Positions 8,898-17,366 of a DNA stretch of 41,492 nt are shown here, one piece after another (position 1 is the stretch's first letter; every line of letters begins with the position of its first letter). Under the pieces are notes generated by a model, which was given only the letters and a program-made list of their open reading frames with translations, had not been told where the DNA came from and made no database searches. The stretch is from an uncultured Rubripirellula sp. (GTDB taxonomy: Bacteria; Planctomycetota; Planctomycetia; Pirellulales; Pirellulaceae). The translations under genes and the position numbers were made by a program. The DNA lies in contig CALIBL010000012.1 in the NCBI GenBank assembly GCA_938045805.1, positions 1 to 41,492 of the forward strand. The letters run 5' to 3'.

Positions 8898-8961
8898 CAC
8901 TACGAGAATTTGGCACTGCGAGAATTTGGCACTGCGAGAATTTGGCACTGCGAGGATTTGG
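8898..8961. repeat. Tandem repeat, 4 x 16 bp
   Basis: Four head-to-tail copies of CACTGCGAGAATTTGG. Copies 2 and 3 are identical, copy 1 has A for G at the fifth base and copy 4 has G for A at the tenth; a five-base partial copy follows. It lies in the 156-base gap between the convergent sulfatase and EboE-like genes. Confidence 0.95.
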
Positions 8962-9005
8962 CACTGGATCGCTAGGTCCAGATTCGAGCTAAGTAGGAAT
9001 CTGAG

Positions 9006-10184
9006 TCAACCTTGGTTGAGAGTTGCTTGCAGCCACGAAACCTCCGTGGCAATATCTTCGGCTAAACCCCGCTGCCTCATTGCCTCTGGCAAAACGGTCC
9101 ACGCGTAAGTTTCGATTTCAAGATGCCCGGTAAACTCTGGCGGCAAGTTCGCTTCACTCAGAAACTTCAAACATTCCAAGACGTCGCTTTGGCTCGTTTC
9201 CAGATGACCGAACCGTTCCAGAAAGATGGGGACATGAAAATGCACCACCCAGCGTTGCTCGTCATCCAAATCGACCTTTCCCGATTGCACCTCAGCTAGC
9301 AACTGTGGCAAATCTTCTGCGAGCTCAAATTGCCCTGCTCGCGTCATGCGTCCTGTTTGGTGCAGGTAGCGATCTTCACCAAAGGCAGTAAGCTGCGTTA
9401 ACGCCTCCCGCCGACGATCCTCTGACATTTGATCCCATTGGACTTCAATGGCAGAACTGACTTGAACCTTGCCCACCCCGATCCCAGCCTGAGCTAAACG
9501 TGAGAGGACGTCGGACTGAGACTCCATCATCACGGCGGAGTGGCAGATGTCGTGGCAAACGGTTAGGTAACGTCGGTGTTGAGATTCCGGTAATTGCTTT
9601 TCGAACCAACTGATCACGTCGTCTGTGGTATCGAATTGGCAACCCGGTTCCGGTTCAATCGCCACGACGATGCGACGACCGGTTCGGGATTCAAGATCGT
9701 GCAGATAATCGGCGATCTTTCGAAGTGAACGACCACATGCATCAAGTTCAACATCTGAAGGCAATTCCGTTGGCCAACCGAGAGGCAAGGTGCTAATCGA
9801 GCCGACCTGTTCAGCGGGTGTGTCCGACAACAACTCTACCAGCACATCTGCCAACTGGCAGGTGTACTCCAGACGCGACTCCTGTGCCCAAGTTGGCTGA
9901 TAGACGCGATGCTTGACAACGTCTTGGTGGAAATTGTCATACGGGAAGCCATTGATGGTAAAAGCCTCTAATCGCCGCTCGCGCAAAAACTTTGCAAAAC
10001 CAGATGCGTCGGCGGACAACTCTCGGGCAGCGTGAGCTGGGATCCACAGACCCAAACCCAATGAGTCCTTATCAACTGAATCACGTACCGCAACCGCGTA
10101 TTGATCAAGATTAGACTGAATCGAATTCAGGTCGACACCGGCGTGAACGTTGGTGCAATAACCAATTTGCGGGCTGGGAATCAT
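9006..10184 (-). CDS. eboE: EboE-like TIM-barrel protein
   Basis: Encodes 392 residues. The protein matches the EboE 'metabolite traffic' family as I know it: GYCTNVHAG at the N-terminus, then LGLGLWIPAHAARELS, FTINGFPYDNFH, VKHRVYQPTW and GSISTLPLGWP in order. The fold is a xylose-isomerase-like TIM barrel with acidic and histidine residues suited to metals (IEPEPGC, VCHDICHS, HFHVPIF, LEIETYAW). In other bacteria ebo genes form an operon thought to move a metabolite precursor toward the periplasm; the chemical role of EboE is not settled. No eboA, B, C, D or F gene is next to it here. Start: ATG at 10184 with GAGG upstream, rather than the TTG at 10193. Confidence 0.8.
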   Translation of the reverse strand: MIPSPQIGYCTNVHAGVDLNSIQSNLDQYAVAVRDSVDKDSLGLGLWIPAHAARELSADASGFAKFLRERRLEAFTINGFPYDNFHQDVVKHRVYQPTWAQESRLEYTCQLADVLVELLSDTPAEQVGSISTLPLGWPTELPSDVELDACGRSLRKIADYLHDLESRTGRRIVVAIEPEPGCQFDTTDDVISWFEKQLPESQHRRYLTVCHDICHSAVMMESQSDVLSRLAQAGIGVGKVQVSSAIEVQWDQMSEDRRREALTQLTAFGEDRYLHQTGRMTRAGQFELAEDLPQLLAEVQSGKVDLDDEQRWVVHFHVPIFLERFGHLETSQSDVLECLKFLSEANLPPEFTGHLEIETYAWTVLPEAMRQRGLAEDIATEVSWLQATLNQG

Positions 10185-10525
10185 GGACCTCAACTCTCTC
10201 TCTTTCTTTCTGTGATTGTTCTTTCACTTGGATCGCGAATCTTCGCAACGCAGTATGGAGGGAAGACACAGCCTAGTGGATCGAGCGGCGTCAGGGAATT
10301 CCCGCCTCAATCGACCCACAATGGTCACTCGACTTCATCGCCACAAAGAACCACAATCATCAAGGTATCCGTCGCTCAGGGTTGGGCAATGAGATCCTCG
10401 GCACGCTATGATACTCGCGACTGCGTCTTATCTCTCCGGTGTCTAGTCGGCGTGATACCCTTTAACGGCGGGATTGATTCCACCGCCGAGCCATTTATCG
10501 AGAAACTTTGAAACGACAGAAATTG
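10185..10525. promoter_or_regulatory. Divergent intergenic region before the M1 peptidase operon
   Basis: About 340 bases between divergent eboE-like and M1 peptidase genes. Holds a hairpin, CGGCGG at 10466-10471 with CCGCCG at 10483-10488, about 40 bases before the peptidase start. A CT-rich tract lies near 10192-10210. No promoter boxes are convincing. A 136-codon open frame in this region lacks protein-like features and is rejected. Confidence 0.4.
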
Positions 10526-13051
10526 ATGATGCGAAACCTAGTTCAAACCCTCTTCTCAACGTCGATTCTCGCGATTTTGGGCCTCTCAAGCCTTAACGCA
10601 CAGCCACTTCCCAACCCAAAGCACAGCGATTCTCAAGGGGACCGATTTTATCAAATTGACCAGTGGCTCCCGACGCCCAACGATCAGCGAACCGCCTCCG
10701 GAGCTCCGGGGCCGGAATACTGGCAACAGCGAGCCGATTACCAAATCTCGGTCACACTCGACGACGACAACCAAAGAATCTCAGCGGTTGCAAAGATCGA
10801 TTACCACAACGAGTCTCCCCATCTACTGAACTACATTTGGGTCCAGCTCGATCAGAATCGCTTCGAGCCCGATGCCATCTCGGCCACCGCATCCCCCGCT
10901 CCCGCACTGGCTCCTCGTGTGACGTTTGATCGTCTGAAATCAATTTTTGCACGACTAACATTTGATGGCGGTTACAAAATCAAATCCGTCAAGGATCAGC
11001 AGGGCAGCCCGCTCAAGCACACCATCAATGAAACGATGATGCGGATTGATTTGCCAAAACCCATGATGCCCGGTGAATCAATCACCTTCTCAATCGAATA
11101 CGCCTACAACATCATCGACTCGAATTTGATCTCCGGCAGATCAGGCCACGAGTTTTTTGAGAAGGACGGGAATTACATCTATGAAATCGCTCAGTGGTTC
11201 CCACGCGTTGTTTCGTACACCGATTACACCGGCTGGCAAAATAAACAATTCATCGGCCGCGGTGAATTCACGCTTGAATTAGGTAATTACGACGTCAGCA
11301 TCACGGTCCCGGAAGACATGGTGGTTGCGTCCACCGGTGAACTCGCTAACCCTGATCAGGTTCTCAAGCCTGCTTGGATCGAACGTCTAGCGGAAGCGAG
11401 AAAATCCACTAAGCCGATGTTCATCGTGACACCGGAAGAGGCGAAAGAGAATGAAGGGGGCGAACAGAACGAATCAGATGCGTCTGACAACGGAACAGGA
11501 CGCGAAGGGAAGGTCAACACCAAGACATGGCGATTCATGGCCCGAAACGTGCGCGACTTTGCGTTTGCTGCAAGTCGCAAGTTCATCTGGGATGCGATGG
11601 GAGTCAAGGTCGGGGATCAAACCGTCATGGCAATGTCCTATTATCCAAACGAAGGTGAACCGCTGTGGAGCCAGTACTCGACCGAAGCGATTGCTCATAC
11701 CCTCGAAGTCTATGGCCGCTACTCATTTGACTATCCCTACCCGGTCGCGATCAGTGTGAACGGTCCAGTCTATGGGATGGAATATCCGATGATCTGCTTC
11801 AACGGCCCTCGGCCGGAAGACGATGGAACCTACAGCAAGACGACCAAGTACGCACTGATTTCAGTGATCATCCATGAAGTAGGCCACAACTATTTCCCAA
11901 TGATCGTTAACAGTGATGAAAGACAATGGACCTGGATGGACGAGGGATTGAATACATTCCTTCAATACCTCAGTGAACAGGAATGGGAGGAGAACTATCC
12001 ATCCCGAAGAGGCGAGCCTGAAAAGATTGTGCCCTACATGCGAGGCGGCAATCAGCGACCGATCATGACCGGCAGTGAAGAAATTCTGCAGTTCGGTGCT
12101 AACGCCTATGCCAAACCTGCCACGGCACTCAATATCCTCCGTGAAACGATCATGGGTCGTGAACTGTTTGACTTTGCGTTTAAAGAGTACGCGGTTCGAT
12201 GGAAGTTCAAACGCCCAACACCTTCCGATTTTTTCCGTACGATGGAAGACGCATCCGGCGTTGACCTTGACTGGTTCTGGCGAGGTTGGTTCTACAGCAC
12301 GGATCATGTCGATCTGGGTATCGAAGATGTGAACCTGTTTGTCATTGATCAGGGCGATCCGGACGAAGCGGCCGAGCGCAAACGGAAGGAACGCGAAGAG
12401 AAAGAGCCATCCATCTCGGATCAACGAAACGAAGAACTACCCAAACGAATCGATTGGCAACCCGGCCTCAAAGACTTCTACAACTCGGCCGATTACGACG
12501 AGTTTTCAGTCGAGGAGTCGGCTCGCAAGGCATATCAAAAAATGCTCGAGGAACTCGACGACTCGCAACGCTCGCTACTTCAACGCACCACTAATTTTTA
12601 CGTGGTTAAATTCCGAAATCACGGCGGCATAGTCATGCCGATCATCGTTCGACTTCACTACGCGGATAACACCAACGAGATTGTCCGTGTGCCCGTTGAC
12701 ATCTGGAGATCAAACGGCGATTCGGTATCCAAATTATTTGTCTCGGAAAAAGAGATCGTTCGAATGGAACTTGATCCGTTCCGCGAAACGGCCGACACCG
12801 AATCGTCCAATAATCACTGGCCACCGAAACTAATCCCGAGTCGCTTCAAACTGTACAAAAGCAGTTCCTCTGACAATGAAATGAGAAAGGCCAACAAGAA
12901 GAAAGAAGCGGCGGAAAAGAAAGCCGCAAAGGAGGCTGAGAACGCCAGCGGGAACGAAAGTGAAAACAAAGACGAGGCAGATGCGTCAACTGACACCCCG
13001 TCTAACACGGAAGCAAGTGAAGCAGCTCCGTCGAGTCAAAGTAGTCAGTGA
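10526..13051 (+). CDS. Secreted M1-family metallopeptidase (aminopeptidase-like)
   Basis: Encodes 841 residues. The gluzincin zinc site is intact: HEVGH with H450, E451 and H454, and the third ligand E473 in WMDEGLN exactly 18 residues after H454. A signal peptide (LVQTLFSTSILAILGL ... LNAQ) predicts export. An N-terminal beta domain (about 70-270) precedes the catalytic domain (about 340-590). The last 60 residues are rich in Lys, Glu and Ala and look disordered. M1 enzymes cleave N-terminal residues from peptides; bacterial secreted members of this subgroup are poorly studied. Start: ATG at 10526; TTG at 10508 and ATG at 10529 are alternatives. The stop is 25 bases before the DUF6702 gene, indicating an operon. 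Confidence 0.9.
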   Translation: MMRNLVQTLFSTSILAILGLSSLNAQPLPNPKHSDSQGDRFYQIDQWLPTPNDQRTASGAPGPEYWQQRADYQISVTLDDDNQRISAVAKIDYHNESPHLLNYIWVQLDQNRFEPDAISATASPAPALAPRVTFDRLKSIFARLTFDGGYKIKSVKDQQGSPLKHTINETMMRIDLPKPMMPGESITFSIEYAYNIIDSNLISGRSGHEFFEKDGNYIYEIAQWFPRVVSYTDYTGWQNKQFIGRGEFTLELGNYDVSITVPEDMVVASTGELANPDQVLKPAWIERLAEARKSTKPMFIVTPEEAKENEGGEQNESDASDNGTGREGKVNTKTWRFMARNVRDFAFAASRKFIWDAMGVKVGDQTVMAMSYYPNEGEPLWSQYSTEAIAHTLEVYGRYSFDYPYPVAISVNGPVYGMEYPMICFNGPRPEDDGTYSKTTKYALISVIIHEVGHNYFPMIVNSDERQWTWMDEGLNTFLQYLSEQEWEENYPSRRGEPEKIVPYMRGGNQRPIMTGSEEILQFGANAYAKPATALNILRETIMGRELFDFAFKEYAVRWKFKRPTPSDFFRTMEDASGVDLDWFWRGWFYSTDHVDLGIEDVNLFVIDQGDPDEAAERKRKEREEKEPSISDQRNEELPKRIDWQPGLKDFYNSADYDEFSVEESARKAYQKMLEELDDSQRSLLQRTTNFYVVKFRNHGGIVMPIIVRLHYADNTNEIVRVPVDIWRSNGDSVSKLFVSEKEIVRMELDPFRETADTESSNNHWPPKLIPSRFKLYKSSSSDNEMRKANKKKEAAEKKAAKEAENASGNESENKDEADASTDTPSNTEASEAAPSSQSSQ

Positions 13052-13076
13052 CACCCTTTTTCCCCTCAGCCCGTCA

Positions 13077-13712
13077 ATGATTCTGTTAATCACCGCTTTG
13101 CTCCTGCACCCGGTCCACGAAACGATCGCAGAGATCGAATGGAACGAGAAGACAAAACGATTCGAGGTTGCGATGCGTCTCGACGCCATCGACGATCAAT
13201 GGATTCGTCGAGAATCCAAGCGAGAACTGCCTAACAAGGCGAAAAACGAAAATAGCAGTGACGGGCAGGCAACGAGTTCCGATCGCAACCCGAAACTCCT
13301 TCCCTCGCTCGGTCGACGCCAGGCCACGCGAGCCGTCACCGCGACAAGGAAGCAACCGAACACAGCCAATGGGGAAACGGGTAATTGGCGTTTGCAGTAC
13401 GTTGAAACTCATTTCTTGGTGACCGACCGCGAAATCGAGACCGGCGAGGCGTCCAAAGTCTTCAGTCAGCCTCGATATCACTGGCTTGGGATTGAGGAAG
13501 ATCGCGGGCATGTTTGGTGGTACTTCGAAATTGAACCCGCTGGCGGAAAACGTCCCGACTCACTCGTCAACATGATGTTATTTGAAAAGGAATCCGATCA
13601 GGCGAACCGAGTTCTACTTCTTGGCACGAAGCCTAGTCGAACCTTCATTCACACACTCAAGTCACCCCGCCACTCCTTCGAGTCAGATTCACAAGATGTC
13701 GAATCCAACTAA
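13077..13712 (+). CDS. DUF6702 family protein
   Basis: Encodes 211 residues from ATG at 13077. The N-terminus is a hydrophobic signal (ILLITALLLHPVH) running into the family motif LHPVHETIAEIEWNEKTKRF, which I recognise from DUF6702 proteins that often sit beside M1 peptidases in Bacteroidota. The middle (about 55-100) is basic, polar and low-complexity, and longer than usual. The C-terminal half is beta-rich (YHWLGIEEDRGHVWWYFEIE). Exported; role unknown, perhaps linked to the peptidase. The frame is open further upstream, overlapping the peptidase end, but that part is unlike protein. The end overlaps the start of the CinA-like gene by 17 bases. Confidence 0.75.
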   Translation: MILLITALLLHPVHETIAEIEWNEKTKRFEVAMRLDAIDDQWIRRESKRELPNKAKNENSSDGQATSSDRNPKLLPSLGRRQATRAVTATRKQPNTANGETGNWRLQYVETHFLVTDREIETGEASKVFSQPRYHWLGIEEDRGHVWWYFEIEPAGGKRPDSLVNMMLFEKESDQANRVLLLGTKPSRTFIHTLKSPRHSFESDSQDVESN

Positions 13713-15033
13713 GCAGCTCATCGCAGAAGTGATTTCAATTGGCGATGAAATGACCAGCGGCGCCAGATTGGACACCAATGGTCAATGGCTCAGCAGACGT
13801 TTAGGCGAAATGGGTATCCACGTCGCGTTCCACTCAACGGTTGGCGACACCCTCTCACATAACGTCGATGTATTTCGAATTGCATCGGAGCGAGCCGACC
13901 TAGTCATCGCGACCGGCGGCCTGGGACCGACGCGTGACGACCTGACTCGTGAAGCTCTTGCTGAGTTGTCTCAGCGACCTTTGGAATTGCGACAGGACGC
14001 GCTCGACCACATTTTGGAATTGTTCACCAAACGTCATCGCGAAATGCCCAATCGCAATCGAGTTCAGGCCATGTTCCCTGTTGGCAGCGAACAAATCTTC
14101 AATCCCGAAGGATCTGCGCCTGGGATTGACATCGTGATCGATCGAACAGACCAATCCCCATCACGTATCTTCGCTCTCCCGGGCGTTCCGGCAGAAATGA
14201 AGCGTATGTTTGATGACACCGTGGCTCCTCGGATCTTGGAACAAGGTCAGAGTGGGACCATCATCGAGCACCTCGTGATGAAGTTCTTTGGAACAGGTGA
14301 AAGCGACATGGAGCAGCGGCTGGGCGAAATGATTGCTCGGGACCGAGAGCCCCGCGTCGGAATCACTGTCAGCAAGGCGACGATATCCCTGCGAATCACG
14401 GCAACTGCAACTTCTAAGGCGGAATGTGATCATCAGATTGCCGAGACTCGCCGAGAGATTCTCGATCGGGTCTCTGAGTTCTACTTTGGTGATGGTGAAC
14501 TCTATGAGCAACAACATGCAATCGTTGAATCGCTCTCTGCATCCGGTCAATCACTCATGATCATCGAACTTGGCAAGTCGGCGCCGCTGGGTGATTGGTT
14601 TGCCGCAATTGATCAAGCGGATCGTTATCTCGGCGGCATTTCGGTTTTTGATCGAGCGCAACTCACTCGCTTTGTTTCCTGCCGGAATCAAAATCCAACA
14701 ACAACGTTCTCTGAGAACCAGCAAAACCGCGAAAGCTCGTTGGATCCCATTGATTCGGATGGATCGTTCAATGAACTTTTACAGCGGTTCCAGCAACTTT
14801 ACGCAACTGATTGGCTTCTTGTGGTGGACAGTTACCCAACGCTCACTCAAACATCTCCGGGCCCCCTCCCAGCGCAAGAGGTCCGGTTTTATGTGCTCGA
14901 TCCATCCGGAAAAATCCATCTCGATCAGCAATCGATGGGCGGACACCCTGACGTCATTCAGCCACGAGTGGCAAAGGCCGCGATGAGATTCCTTCGCCAA
15001 CAGCTGGCCACTGTCATCTATCAGGTAGTGTGA
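13696..15033 (+). CDS. cinA: CinA-like protein with degenerate C-terminal amidase domain
   Basis: Encodes 445 residues. The N-terminal domain (about 8-175) is the molybdopterin-binding-like CinA/COG1058 domain: AEVISIGDEMTSG, NGQWLSRRLGEMGI, ATGGLGPTRDDLT and ALPGVPAEMKRMF. In CinA this part acts as a nucleotide (ADP-ribose/NAD by-product) pyrophosphatase. The C-terminal part (about 275-445) lines up with the nicotinamide-nucleotide amidase PncC domain, but the AES-x-TGG active-site motif is replaced by IELGKSAPLGD (E291 onward), the following lysine region reads SVFDRAQL, and about 30 polar residues are inserted. Amidase activity is therefore doubtful. Start: ATG at 13696, overlapping the upstream gene, so translation is probably coupled. 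The longer frame from 13582 lies inside that gene. Confidence 0.85.
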   Translation: MSNPTKQLIAEVISIGDEMTSGARLDTNGQWLSRRLGEMGIHVAFHSTVGDTLSHNVDVFRIASERADLVIATGGLGPTRDDLTREALAELSQRPLELRQDALDHILELFTKRHREMPNRNRVQAMFPVGSEQIFNPEGSAPGIDIVIDRTDQSPSRIFALPGVPAEMKRMFDDTVAPRILEQGQSGTIIEHLVMKFFGTGESDMEQRLGEMIARDREPRVGITVSKATISLRITATATSKAECDHQIAETRREILDRVSEFYFGDGELYEQQHAIVESLSASGQSLMIIELGKSAPLGDWFAAIDQADRYLGGISVFDRAQLTRFVSCRNQNPTTTFSENQQNRESSLDPIDSDGSFNELLQRFQQLYATDWLLVVDSYPTLTQTSPGPLPAQEVRFYVLDPSGKIHLDQQSMGGHPDVIQPRVAKAAMRFLRQQLATVIYQVV

Positions 15034-15057
15034 AGCGTTCAAACCGCTCGATAAAAC

Positions 15058-15111
15058 CAGGCGAGTTGCAGAACAACCGTTCTTCTCAATCGCTCACGGA
15101 GTAATCGCCTG
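15058..15111. terminator. Hairpin between convergent genes
   Basis: CAGGCGA (15058-15064) pairs with TCGCCTG (15105-15111), enclosing a smaller AGAAC/GTTCT hairpin. It lies between the convergent CinA-like and zinc-ribbon genes. No T-run is present, so a terminator role is tentative. Confidence 0.25.
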
Positions 15112-15115
15112 ACGC

Positions 15116-15820
15116 TCAACGAACATTAGCAGACTTCGTCCACCCTTCACTCATGGACTTGGGGTACAGTCGGATACCATTGCGGGTTGCGTTACTGCGT
15201 GGCGACGGGTCCCATCGTTTCGCATCACCTTCGTTGATTACTTCGCCAATGTCTTCGACTGATACATTGTGGAGTGCAGCAAAGCGTGACAACTCGCGAT
15301 CCAGTGTCTGCTGAAGCATGGTCTCCAATGGAACCCGAGCGGGGCTTCCCGATGGAAGCGGCAAAGGTTTCTCGATGGTCGTTCTAGCCGCAGCGCGATA
15401 GTCCTTATAGATCGCCTGTCGAGTAGCCTCCGGAAGGCGGATTTCCCGATACACCACTTCGCTCGGATCAGGAAAAACGGTTGGCTCGGTATCCGCAAGC
15501 TCACGCTCAACCACCGACTCAACGGGGTCTGACTTCTCAGGGGAATCTTGAAATGTAAAAAGCATCATTGCAGCCCCCACAAAAGAGACCAGTAAGATGC
15601 CGCCGAGGACGACCGCAGCTGCAAGCATGATATGATTCGAGTTGGTTGCAGAACTTGCGGCGGAGTTCGTTGCAACGGCGGAGCTGGCTACAGGAGTGGT
15701 AGGAGTGAACACATTTCCACACGAGGCACAGCGAACCTGAATGATCGACGCGGGGACACTAGCCTTCGAGCCGCAAGCGGGGCAAGAAACCGTTCTACTG
15801 GCACCCACATCATTTGACAT
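15116..15820 (-). CDS. Zinc-ribbon membrane protein, function unknown
   Basis: Encodes 234 residues. The N-terminus has a zinc ribbon of the MJ0042 type: CPACG (C13, C16) and CASCG (C31, C34). A Ser/Thr/Ala-rich linker leads to one membrane segment (about 64-88, MLAAAVVLGGILLVSFVGAAMM). The remaining 140 residues should be on the far side of the membrane and include charged helices but no motif I recognise. Proteins with this arrangement are common in planctomycetes; no function is known to me. Start: ATG at 15820 with GAGGGTGA upstream, preferred over GTG at 15829. Convergent with the CinA-like gene and divergent from the OleD-like gene. Confidence 0.75.
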   Translation of the reverse strand: MSNDVGASRTVSCPACGSKASVPASIIQVRCASCGNVFTPTTPVASSAVATNSAASSATNSNHIMLAAAVVLGGILLVSFVGAAMMLFTFQDSPEKSDPVESVVERELADTEPTVFPDPSEVVYREIRLPEATRQAIYKDYRAAARTTIEKPLPLPSGSPARVPLETMLQQTLDRELSRFAALHNVSVEDIGEVINEGDAKRWDPSPRSNATRNGIRLYPKSMSEGWTKSANVR

Positions 15821-16077
15821 TCTGATCACCCTCTACTCAAAAAACATCGATTTGCGGACTGAGCGGACGGAACATTGAGGCCTGCGTCAGCTCATAGAAA
15901 AAGACTATCACAATCGCAAAAACTCAACACCTGTTTCATCCCGTGCTGCTGGTGAAAATACGACAGGAATCTGCCACCTGTATGAGTTCATTCCATTTAC
16001 GGTTAAAACTCGTATCACAGACCACAGTTTTCACCAATTTGGTGTTCAACTACAAAAAGTTTGGAAAAGAGGTTTCG

Positions 16078-17073
16078 ATGCGAGTGCTTGTCACCGGTTG
16101 CGGCGGATTCTTGGGACGTGAGATTGTCCGACAACTAATCGATCGAGGCGAGCAAGTTTCTGGAATCGCACGAGGTGAATATCCTGAGCTGATTGCGTGG
16201 GGAATGGAACACCGCCGCGGTGACTTGACTGATGCGTCATTCGTCAAGCGAGCCATCAACGGCATGGATACCGTTGTCCACACGGCCGCGGTGGCGGGAG
16301 TCTGGGGATCAAGAAAATACTTTGAGCGAAACAACGTCCTTGCAACGGACCACGTGATCAAAGCGTGCGAGGCCGCCAACGTTCGCAACTTGGTGTTCAC
16401 AAGTAGTCCAAGTGTGACCTTCGACGGTGAACACCAACGAGGAGTGGATGAAAGTGAACCTTACCCAAAGAAATGGCTCTGCCATTATCCTCGCACCAAG
16501 GCGATCGCCGAACAAATGGTGCTGAACTCACATCGCCTTGACGGTCTAAGAACTGTCGCCCTTCGGCCTCACTTGGTTTGGGGAGAATACGATCCACATA
16601 TCTTGCCCCGCATCATAATTCGTTCCCAGCAAGGTCGATTACGAGTCGTTGGCGATGGAACCAATCTCGTGGACACCGTTCATGTGATCAACGCAGCAGG
16701 TGCTCATCTGGATGCGATGGACTCGCTGGAAAAGTCTCCGGAGCATGCGGGGGGACGGGCTTATTTCATCGCGCAAGATGCACCGGTCAATTGTTGGGAT
16801 TGGATTCGGGACATTTGCAAAATCGGTGGCGCACCGGAACCGGGCAAGGCAATTTCTTATCCAATGGCCTACCGCATCGGCTCAACACTCGAGGCGACCT
16901 ACAAGATTTTGCGAAAACGCGACGAGCCACCGATGACCCGATTCGTCGCTGCCCAACTTGCCAAAGACCACTACTTTGACATTTCTGCTGCCAAAGAACG
17001 CCTCGGTTACCGTATCAGGATTTCGATGGAGGACGGCCTCGCACGGCTCCGCGAGGCGTGGCAACAAGGTTAA
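16078..17073 (+). CDS. OleD-type NAD(P)-dependent 3-oxoacyl reductase (3-beta-HSD/epimerase superfamily)
   Basis: Encodes 331 residues. A Rossmann GCGGFLG at residues 7-13 binds NAD(P), and the short-chain catalytic residues are Y137 and K141 (YPRTK) with S109/S110 in FTSSPSV. The run GVWGSRKYF, TSSPSVTFDG, DESEPYPKKW and ALRPHLVWGEYDPH strongly resembles OleD, the 2-alkyl-3-oxoalkanoate reductase of long-chain olefin synthesis, and related sterol-dehydrogenase-like proteins. No OleA, OleB or OleC gene is nearby; instead a ketosynthase and an acyl carrier protein follow on the same strand, so the substrate may be a beta-keto acyl chain on that carrier (inference). Start: ATG at 16078 with AAAGAGG upstream; the longer open frame from 15943 is unlikely. 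About 290 bases separate it from the ketosynthase. Confidence 0.8.
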   Translation: MRVLVTGCGGFLGREIVRQLIDRGEQVSGIARGEYPELIAWGMEHRRGDLTDASFVKRAINGMDTVVHTAAVAGVWGSRKYFERNNVLATDHVIKACEAANVRNLVFTSSPSVTFDGEHQRGVDESEPYPKKWLCHYPRTKAIAEQMVLNSHRLDGLRTVALRPHLVWGEYDPHILPRIIIRSQQGRLRVVGDGTNLVDTVHVINAAGAHLDAMDSLEKSPEHAGGRAYFIAQDAPVNCWDWIRDICKIGGAPEPGKAISYPMAYRIGSTLEATYKILRKRDEPPMTRFVAAQLAKDHYFDISAAKERLGYRIRISMEDGLARLREAWQQG

Positions 17074-17366
17074 AGGAACTTCCCTGATCTTCAAAAAGAG
17101 AGGCTCAAATCTTGCAAAAACAACCCTCCGAGGGCAGGCGAAGAGTTGATTGCAGCAATTTTTAACGATCTGGCAGGCTAAAACGCGTTTCGCATGTGGG
17201 TTTCGGCGGGATTTGTCGGTCTGATAATAGGGCGGGCGTTGTCATTAACTGACTCCGCTGGTAGCCTTTTGCCGTTCGGGAATCGGTGTGTTTCCGAGCC
17301 ATATTTGCCTGACGCCGTGAGAACTTCTCGCGGGTTGGTTCTTCGTTAAATAATGAACTGCCTACC
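17074..17366. other. Intergenic region between OleD-like and ketosynthase genes
   Basis: The gap is large enough to hold its own promoter for the ketosynthase-ACP pair. I see no clear terminator, promoter boxes, repeat or structured element in it. Confidence 0.3.

Noticed and set aside
8898..8961. CRISPR-like repeat array
   Set aside because: The 16-bp units are directly adjacent with no spacers, so this is a simple tandem repeat.
10101..10511. 136-codon plus-strand open frame
   Set aside because: It begins inside the EboE-like gene on the other strand, has no protein-like composition or motif, and ends exactly at the M1 peptidase start.
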